Part shown: positions 59,205 to 64,000 of the stretch, in pieces | Position numbering within the stretch: the first letter of the stretch is position 1 | Layout of the letters: each line of letters opens with the position of its first letter | NCBI GenBank assembly: GCA_964457335.1 | Contig: CAYWGD010000019.1 | Span: forward strand, 1-64,000 | Direction of reading: 5' to 3' | DNA length: 64,000 nucleotides | Source: CAJBVW01 sp964457335 | Lineage (GTDB): Bacteria > Myxococcota_A > UBA796 > SXON01 | Translations under genes and position numbers: made by a program | Notes under the pieces: model-generated | Told to the model about the DNA's origin: nothing | The model's input: the letters and a program-made list of their open reading frames with translations, nothing else | Databases searched by the model: none

Positions 59205-60263
59205 ATGGCAGAGGACATCCCGGTCACCGGGCCCGGCGGCACGCCGCCGCGGCCCGCCTACGAGGGGGCGTGGGCCGGCTACGTGCCCGGCTACCAGGTG
59301 CTCGCGCCCGCCGAGGCGCGGCGTGTGTCCTGGGGCGCGATCTTCGCGGGCGTGGTCGTGGCGCTCGTGGTCGAGCTGCTGCTCGGCACGTTGGGGCTCT
59401 CGGTGCTGATGGGCACCCTCGACCCCGCCACGGAGGCCCAGCCCTTCCGCGGGATGGGCGTCGGGACGGGAATCTGGCTGGCGTTCACGGCGCTCCTCGG
59501 GCTCTTTTTCGGCGGGTGGACCGCCGGCCGCCTCGCGGGGCAGCCGCGTCGCTTCGACGGCGCGATGCACGGCATCGTGGCGTGGGGCCTCGTGACGCTC
59601 TTCTCGACGTGGCTCGCGACCAACTTCGTGACCAACGTGGTGTCCGGCGCGTTCGGGTTGGTCGGCTCGACGATCGGGCTCGTGGGCGAGGGCGTGGGCG
59701 CGGTCGCGCCGGCGCTCGGGGAGCAGCTGCAGCAGGCGGCGCCTGGGAACGTCGGCAACCAGATCGAGCAGTTCCTCCGCCAGACCGGCGATCCCCAGCT
59801 CCAGCCCGAGGCGCTTAGGCAGCGGGTGGACGTGGCCGGGGAGCAGGCCGGCGAGGCGGCCGCGGGCGCGGCCGAGACCGGGAACGCCTTCGACTCCATC
59901 AACGCCGCCTTCGGCCGCCTCGCGGTGCAGGGCGAAGCGGTGGTGAACGAGGTCGACCGGCAGGACGCCATCAACGTGCTCGTCGCCCGGACCGACCTGT
60001 CCGAGGCGCAGGCCGCGCAGGTGGTCGACAGCTGGATCCGCACCTGGAACGACGTGCGGGCCCAGGTGGGCGCCACGACCCAGCAGGTCGGGGAGACCGC
60101 CGTGCAGGTCACCGAGGACGTGACCGACGCGCTCGGGACCTTCCTCGCGTGGTCCTTCGTGGCGATGGTGCTCGGCCTGGTGGCGGCGGGCGTCGGCGGC
60201 GCCTTCGGCGCGCCCAAGACCGTGCCGCTGGCCGTCCCGGCGACCACCGCGCGCGAGCACTGA
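59205..60263 (+). CDS. Membrane protein with central helical loop, unknown
   Basis: It has 352 residues. Four hydrophobic segments are visible: about 43-68, 87-106, 122-145 and 311-333. Between the third and fourth lies a 150-residue hydrophilic region rich in Gln/Ala/Val (QQAAPGNVGNQIEQFLRQTG, VDRQDAINVLVARTDLSEA), which could be an alpha-helical periplasmic or cytoplasmic domain. The LFFGGWTAGRLAG loop is the most conserved-looking part. No family is recognised. ACTGGAGGTGGAGC before the ATG provides a GGAGG ribosome-binding site. Confidence 0.75.
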   Translation: MAEDIPVTGPGGTPPRPAYEGAWAGYVPGYQVLAPAEARRVSWGAIFAGVVVALVVELLLGTLGLSVLMGTLDPATEAQPFRGMGVGTGIWLAFTALLGLFFGGWTAGRLAGQPRRFDGAMHGIVAWGLVTLFSTWLATNFVTNVVSGAFGLVGSTIGLVGEGVGAVAPALGEQLQQAAPGNVGNQIEQFLRQTGDPQLQPEALRQRVDVAGEQAGEAAAGAAETGNAFDSINAAFGRLAVQGEAVVNEVDRQDAINVLVARTDLSEAQAAQVVDSWIRTWNDVRAQVGATTQQVGETAVQVTEDVTDALGTFLAWSFVAMVLGLVAAGVGGAFGAPKTVPLAVPATTAREH

Positions 60264-60280
60264 ACCGGCGGCCGCGCGGG

Positions 60281-60314
60281 GAGGGGCGGCGCGGAGGAAC
60301 CCGCGCCGCCCCTC
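60281..60314. terminator. Bidirectional hairpin between convergent genes
   Basis: A perfect 14-bp stem, GAGGGGCGGCGCGG (60281-60294) and CCGCGCCGCCCCTC (60301-60314), with a 6-nt loop, centred between the stops at 60263 and 60325. There is no T-run on either side. Confidence 0.7.
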
Positions 60315-60324
60315 GACCGCGTCG

Positions 60325-62778
60325 CTACCGCGCCAGCAGCGCCGCCACGATCCGGCCCTCAGGCGTGTCCTCCGCGAGCATGCGGAGCTCCGCCTTCCGG
60401 CCGGCGTCGTCGCCGCGCTCGACGCGCGCCAGGGCCGCGAGCGCGACGGAGGCGTGGGGGTCCGTCGCGCGCGAGGCGAGCCAGGTGGCCGCCTTGAGCA
60501 CCGCGCGCTTGCGCAGGCCCACGTGCCGCGTGTTGCCGAGCAGGACGAGGGCCAGGAGCGCCGACGCCGTCCGGTGCACGTCCCCGCCGTAGCTGCCGTC
60601 CGCGGCCTGGGTGCGGGCGAGCTCCGCGCCGGGGTCGGCGGGCGCCGCCGGGGGCGACTCCTCGCGCGCCGTGGTGATCGGCGCCGCGGGCGGCTGGACC
60701 TTGGCCGCCTTCGCGGGCGGCGCCCCGCGGGAGGCCTCGGCCTCGGCGGGGCCCGACACGGCGTCGATGAGCCTCCCGATCGCGCGCCGGAGCGGGCCCG
60801 CGCTCTTGGCGCGCGGGGCCTCGTCGCCGGCCTCGTCGTCCGCCTCGGCGTAGGCCGGGGGCGGCCCGCTCGGAGGCGGCGCGCTCGGCACCGGGCCCCG
60901 CGTCCGCGCGGGCGACGGCGCCGCCATCGGCGGCGCCATCGAGGCCTGCAGGAGCGGCATCGCCCCGCCGCCGCCCGGCCCGCCCGCGAAGCCCTCGTCC
61001 CAGCCGTGCGGGAGCGCCGCGGGCTGGACGACCTCGACGCGCGGGCCCGTCGTGCGGCTGGAGGTCTCGACCGCCACGAAGGCGGTGAACCGCGACGCCA
61101 CGTGGTGCTCGAGCGCGACGCGGAGGATCTCCCCGCGGAGCGCCTCCTCCTCGAAGGGGCGCAACGTGAGCCGGTCCTCGAGCTCCGCGACGCGCTCGCG
61201 CGCCCAGAGCGGCCCGAGCGGGAAGTCGAGCGGCGCGGGCGTCACCTCCTGCGTGAAGGTCCCCCCGGCGGTGCGCCCGGTCACCTTCACCGTGGCGGGC
61301 GCGCCCTTCAGGAGCGCCGTCACGGGCCGCCCGGCGAAGATCGCCCGCTCGCCCGCGCCCGCCAGCTCGCCGCCGGTGATGGTCACGCCGTCGGCGAGGG
61401 GCATGCCGAAGCGCGCCTCGATGCGGCTCACCACCTCCTCGATGTCGTCCGTCGGGGTGCAGAGCTCGCAGGTACCGCCGCCCACGCGCGCGAGCCGCCC
61501 GAGGAGCGCGGCGTTCACGGCCGTGTCGATGCCCAGCGTGAAGAAGCGCGCCGCGCCGCGCCGATTGGCGACGGCCGCCACGAGCGCCTGCTCGTTGTGG
61601 GCCTGCCCGTCGGTGATGAACAGCACGGTGCGCACCCGGCCCTCGGGCGTCGGGCCGTCGAGCGCGGCCTGGATGGCCGGCAGCATCTCCGTGCCGCCCC
61701 GCGCCGCGAGGCGCGCGATCCAGGCGTCGGCCGCGGCCAGCGTGGCGTCGTCGTAGCTGGCGAAGCCGCCGCGGAAGCGCTCCAGCCGGTCGTCGAACGC
61801 GAGGATCTGGAAGCGGTCCCTGGGCAAGAGCCCGTGCAGCGCGCCGGTCAACGCGCGCTTCGCCGCCGCCATCTTGGTGCCCTCCATGGAGCCCGAGATG
61901 TCGACGACGAAGACCGCGTCGCGCGGGAGCGGCTCGGGGAGAACGCTGCCGGGCGGCTCGACGACGACGAGCGTGTACGCCCCGTCGGTGAACGCGCGGG
62001 CCTCGGTGCGGTCCGCGGCCGCGGTCGTCCAGGTGACGATGAAGTCGCGGTCGACCGTGGCGCCGCCCTTCGGGGCCACGCGCACGCCGCCGTCGTCGAG
62101 GGTCACCTTGGCCACGTGCAGCGAGGACTCCACGGTGCGGACCGCCCCGCGCACCTGGATCTCCAGGTCGAGCTTCGCGCCCCCGCCGAGCAGGATCGGC
62201 GGCGAGAGCCGGGAGGCGTCCGGCGCCTGGTCGGTGTCGGGGAGCACGCCGGGGCCGGTGTGCCCGGTCGCGTCGCCGGGGAGGTAGCGCGGCGCGAGGG
62301 TGGTGGGGAAGCGCCAGCGCGTGCGGCCGTCGACGGTCTCGAGGCGCTCGACGACGACGATGCGCACGGTGATCTCGGCGCCGGGCGGCAGGTTGGTCAC
62401 GCGCAGGGTGTGCACGTCGGCCCGCTCCGCAGTGAGCAGCGCGGCGCGGTGGCCGGCGTCGCGCGCCTCGGCGAAGGCGGCCTCCGCCGCCTTCCGCTCG
62501 CGGCAGTCGGCGCGGACCACCACGTCGCCGGCCCGGAGCTCCATCTCCACGACCGCGCCGTCCTCGGGCAGCGGCAGGATGTGGACGGCCTCGAGCGCGG
62601 TGTCGTAGGGGTTCGCGTAGCGCTGGTCGATCTCGGTGCGGCAGCAGTCCGCGGCGACGCGGGCGCGCACGCGCACCTCGCGGAGCGGGAGCGCGCGCTC
62701 CTTGCCCCCCACGAGGGCGACGAGGCCGCCGACCCCGCGGGGATCGGGGGTGGCGAGGGCGGCGAGGGCTGGGGTCAT
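60325..62778 (-). CDS. VIT and VWA domain protein with C-terminal alpha-barrel-like part
   Basis: It has 817 residues. A VIT domain (about 25-150; REVRVRARVAADCCRTEIDQ, NPYDTALEAVHILPLPEDGA) is followed by a VWA domain (about 287-455) with MIDAS D293-x-S-x-S in VVDISGSMEG, GGTEMLPAIQAAL and FITDGQAHNE. This pair is the inter-alpha-trypsin inhibitor heavy-chain layout, known in bacteria. From about 635 there is a Pro/Ala-rich linker, then residues 725-817 (ADGSYGGDVHRTASALLALV) that resemble one or two repeats of terpene-cyclase/thioester-domain alpha barrels. No signal peptide is evident. The start overlaps a small upstream frame (ATGA). Confidence 0.88.
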   Translation of the reverse strand: MTPALAALATPDPRGVGGLVALVGGKERALPLREVRVRARVAADCCRTEIDQRYANPYDTALEAVHILPLPEDGAVVEMELRAGDVVVRADCRERKAAEAAFAEARDAGHRAALLTAERADVHTLRVTNLPPGAEITVRIVVVERLETVDGRTRWRFPTTLAPRYLPGDATGHTGPGVLPDTDQAPDASRLSPPILLGGGAKLDLEIQVRGAVRTVESSLHVAKVTLDDGGVRVAPKGGATVDRDFIVTWTTAAADRTEARAFTDGAYTLVVVEPPGSVLPEPLPRDAVFVVDISGSMEGTKMAAAKRALTGALHGLLPRDRFQILAFDDRLERFRGGFASYDDATLAAADAWIARLAARGGTEMLPAIQAALDGPTPEGRVRTVLFITDGQAHNEQALVAAVANRRGAARFFTLGIDTAVNAALLGRLARVGGGTCELCTPTDDIEEVVSRIEARFGMPLADGVTITGGELAGAGERAIFAGRPVTALLKGAPATVKVTGRTAGGTFTQEVTPAPLDFPLGPLWARERVAELEDRLTLRPFEEEALRGEILRVALEHHVASRFTAFVAVETSSRTTGPRVEVVQPAALPHGWDEGFAGGPGGGGAMPLLQASMAPPMAAPSPARTRGPVPSAPPPSGPPPAYAEADDEAGDEAPRAKSAGPLRRAIGRLIDAVSGPAEAEASRGAPPAKAAKVQPPAAPITTAREESPPAAPADPGAELARTQAADGSYGGDVHRTASALLALVLLGNTRHVGLRKRAVLKAATWLASRATDPHASVALAALARVERGDDAGRKAELRMLAEDTPEGRIVAALLAR

Positions 62779-62966
62779 CGGGAACCTCCGGGGGGAACGA
62801 GGTGGACCGCCCGCTCGATGCGGGCGAGGACGGTTTCGGGGTCGGGGACGAGGCGCGGGTCGAGCGTGACCAGCACGCCCGGCGCGACCTCGCGGGTGAG
62901 GAAGGCGCGCGGCGCAGGGACCGCGGGCGCCGCGTAGCTCACGGAGGCGGCGGAGTCGGCCACCAC
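62775..62966 (-). CDS. Possible 63-residue protein upstream of the VIT/VWA gene
   Basis: From a GTG at 62966: VVADSAASVSYAAPAVPAP..., then VLVTLDPRLVPDPETVLARI and ending VHLVPPGGSR. The ATGA overlap with the VIT/VWA start supports real translation. No family is recognised. The frame continues upstream through the G-tract and structured-core repeats toward the radical SAM gene, so the real start could be earlier or the gene could have been truncated by those repeats. Confidence 0.45.
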   Translation of the reverse strand: MVADSAASVSYAAPAVPAPRAFLTREVAPGVLVTLDPRLVPDPETVLARIERAVHLVPPGGSR

Positions 62967-62968
62967 CA

Positions 62969-63134
62969 GGGGGGGCGTTGCGGGGGGGACTCCGTCCGCG
63001 TGCGCCGGGCGGGCGGCCCCGAGAACCGCGCCCGGGGCCCCCGGCGGGTCCTCCCTACGGGCTGCCCCCCCACCGGACCCGGGCACACGGGGCCGCCCGC
63101 CCGGCGCGCGCTCGCCATCCCCCCCGCCCGAAGA
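62969..63134. repeat. Composite of G-tract element E and structured core E
   Basis: The left part GGGGGGGCGTTGCGGGGGGG (62969-62988) pairs with CCCCCCCGC at 63119-63127. Between them, arms 63002-63020 and 63089-63107 form a perfect 19-bp inverted repeat (GCGCCGGGCGGGCGGCCCC) around the ~68-nt core shared with copy D. The right end CCCGAAGAAGA lies 14 bp from the radical SAM stop at 63149. No gene is inside. Confidence 0.7.
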
Positions 63135-63148
63135 AGAAGAAGAGCCGC

Positions 63149-63991
63149 TCACTCCGGCACCGTCGCAGCGGGGCCGACGCCCTCGATCATCCCGCGGTTG
63201 GCGGGCACGGTGCAGGGGCAGATGTCCCAGGGGCAGGGGCGCGGGGCGTCGCGGAGGCACAACGTGCCGTCGAGCAGGTTCCCGAGGCGGCCGGCGCCGT
63301 GGCGCTTCGCGGTGCGGCAGGACCAGGCGGCGCCGTCCTTGTCGACGGTGAAGTAGTCGACGCCGGACCAGCAGGAGCGGCCGCGGTAGCTCGGGGCGAG
63401 GTTGGCCTCGCGGGGGCCGGGGGCGTCGCCGATCAGCGCGCGGAGCGCGTCGGCGTCCGGGTAATCGGCCACGCCGCCCTTCGACTTGTAGAGCTGCGGG
63501 AACCAGCGCAAGCCGGCTCGGGTCACGAGCTGCTTCGTGGCGGCGGCCTCGGGCTCGCGGCCGGGGAGCACGACCTGGTTGACGACGAAGCGCACGTCCG
63601 GGTCGACCCGTGTCAAGAACCAACGGGCCTTCTCGACGAACGCCGTCGGATCGGCGAACTCGAGGTGCAGGGACGCGGAGAACACGCGGAGCCGCCCGCG
63701 GGTGAGGGTCGCGAAGCGGTCGAGGTCGTCGCGGGAGGCCGAGAAGTTGGTGAGCACGGAGATCGCGTGCGGCGTGCGCTGCATCAAGCCGGGCACGATG
63801 TGATCGAGGAACAGCGGGTGCGCGAAGGCCTCGCCGCCCGAGCACTTGATCTCCCACACGCCGACGAGCGCGGCGAACGCGGCGAGCGCGTGATCGATCT
63901 GCGCGGCGTCGGGGCGCCCGCGGCGGTACTTCGGCGACTGGATGCAGTAGGAGCAGTCGTAGTTGCAGGCGCCGGCGACCTGCCATTCCAC
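63149..63991 (-). CDS. Radical SAM protein with C-terminal Cys cluster, N-terminus at window edge
   Basis: At least 280 residues, using the GTG at 63991; the true start may lie beyond 64000. The radical SAM motif is C-x3-C-x2-C in GACNYDCSYCIQ, followed by KCSGGEAFAHPLF (GGE). C-terminal cysteines (GRSCWSGVDYF, WSCRTAKR, TLCLRD, RPCPWDICPC) suggest a second Fe-S site, SPASM-like. Such enzymes modify peptides, proteins or small molecules; the substrate is not evident. The next gene on the strand is a possible 63-residue frame and the VIT/VWA protein. Confidence 0.85.
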   Translation of the reverse strand: MEWQVAGACNYDCSYCIQSPKYRRGRPDAAQIDHALAAFAALVGVWEIKCSGGEAFAHPLFLDHIVPGLMQRTPHAISVLTNFSASRDDLDRFATLTRGRLRVFSASLHLEFADPTAFVEKARWFLTRVDPDVRFVVNQVVLPGREPEAAATKQLVTRAGLRWFPQLYKSKGGVADYPDADALRALIGDAPGPREANLAPSYRGRSCWSGVDYFTVDKDGAAWSCRTAKRHGAGRLGNLLDGTLCLRDAPRPCPWDICPCTVPANRGMIEGVGPAATVPE

Positions 63992-64000
63992 GGTCGGCTG

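Noticed and set aside
62775..63991. RiPP cluster (radical SAM plus short precursor)
   Set aside because: The 63-residue frame has no Cys or clear core/leader, and its overlap with the VIT/VWA gene and the repeats upstream fit a normal small gene or remnant better.

Overview
The window is about 64 kb of very GC-rich DNA (roughly 70 % by eye), densely packed with bacterial protein genes, many joined by ATGA, GTGA or TGATG overlaps. No rRNA, tRNA or recognisable phage genes were seen. The F-type ATP synthase genes for a and c are absent from the b'-b-delta-alpha-gamma-beta cluster, and many secreted lipoproteins carry short Asp-Thr-Gly-rich linkers after the lipobox. MurJ, ExbB/ExbD and a FabL-type reductase are also present. 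Together these suggest a Gram-negative, Myxococcota/Deltaproteobacteria-like organism. That placement is an inference. Two runs of exactly 100 N (9683-9782 and 57628-57727) mark assembly gaps, the second inside an 86-bp tandem array.

Layout. 1-4911 (minus): ATP synthase. 5109-8517 (plus): TRAP transporter dctPQM, divergent from it. 8.5-16.8 kb: a small barrel-like protein, a gap-broken gene, a zinc-ribbon membrane protein, a DksA/TraR-like protein, a receiver protein with a degenerate kinase-like region, an ABC exporter, a duplicated OB-like lipoprotein and a Tat-type phosphoesterase lipoprotein. 16.8-23.7 kb (minus): a candidate conflict/defence operon of nitrilase-like enzyme, winged-helix protein and a 1612-residue STAND protein (KGGVGR ATPase, Mrr-like domain, NACHT, pentapeptide repeats, beta-propeller). 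23.8-32.8 kb: metallophosphoesterase, vapBC between 23-bp direct repeats, EamA permease, TPR protein, FabL and MurJ, an orphan Cas2/SinR-like protein, a polytopic membrane protein, a lipoprotein and a pyrophosphatase. 32.9-38.7 kb: lipoprotein plus propeller pair, an aminotransferase and two paralogous VWA lipoproteins. 38.7-41.5 kb: an ExbB-ExbD-ExbD motor with an eight-repeat paired-cysteine protein. 41.7-53.4 kb: M16 protease, acyltransferase, KAS III-like synthase, ASST-like lipoprotein, acyl-CoA dehydrogenase, DUF218, MOSC, glyoxalase II and an SRPBCC-epimerase fusion. 53.6-53.8 kb: five palindromic repeats. 53.9-57.5 kb: THUMP methyltransferase, GNAT and RecN. 57.5-64 kb: the 86-bp array, CotH-kinase-like protein, membrane protein, VIT/VWA protein and a radical SAM protein cut close to the window edge.

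The most interesting signals are: (1) the three-gene STAND operon; (2) the ExbB/ExbD operon with one ExbD lacking the membrane Asp and a periplasmic-looking protein with a Cys pair every ~31 residues; (3) several families of palindromic intergenic repeats. The repeats include a ~43-nt conserved core flanked by arms that differ in sequence between two copies but still pair, and a G-tract hairpin family sitting just after minus-strand stop codons.
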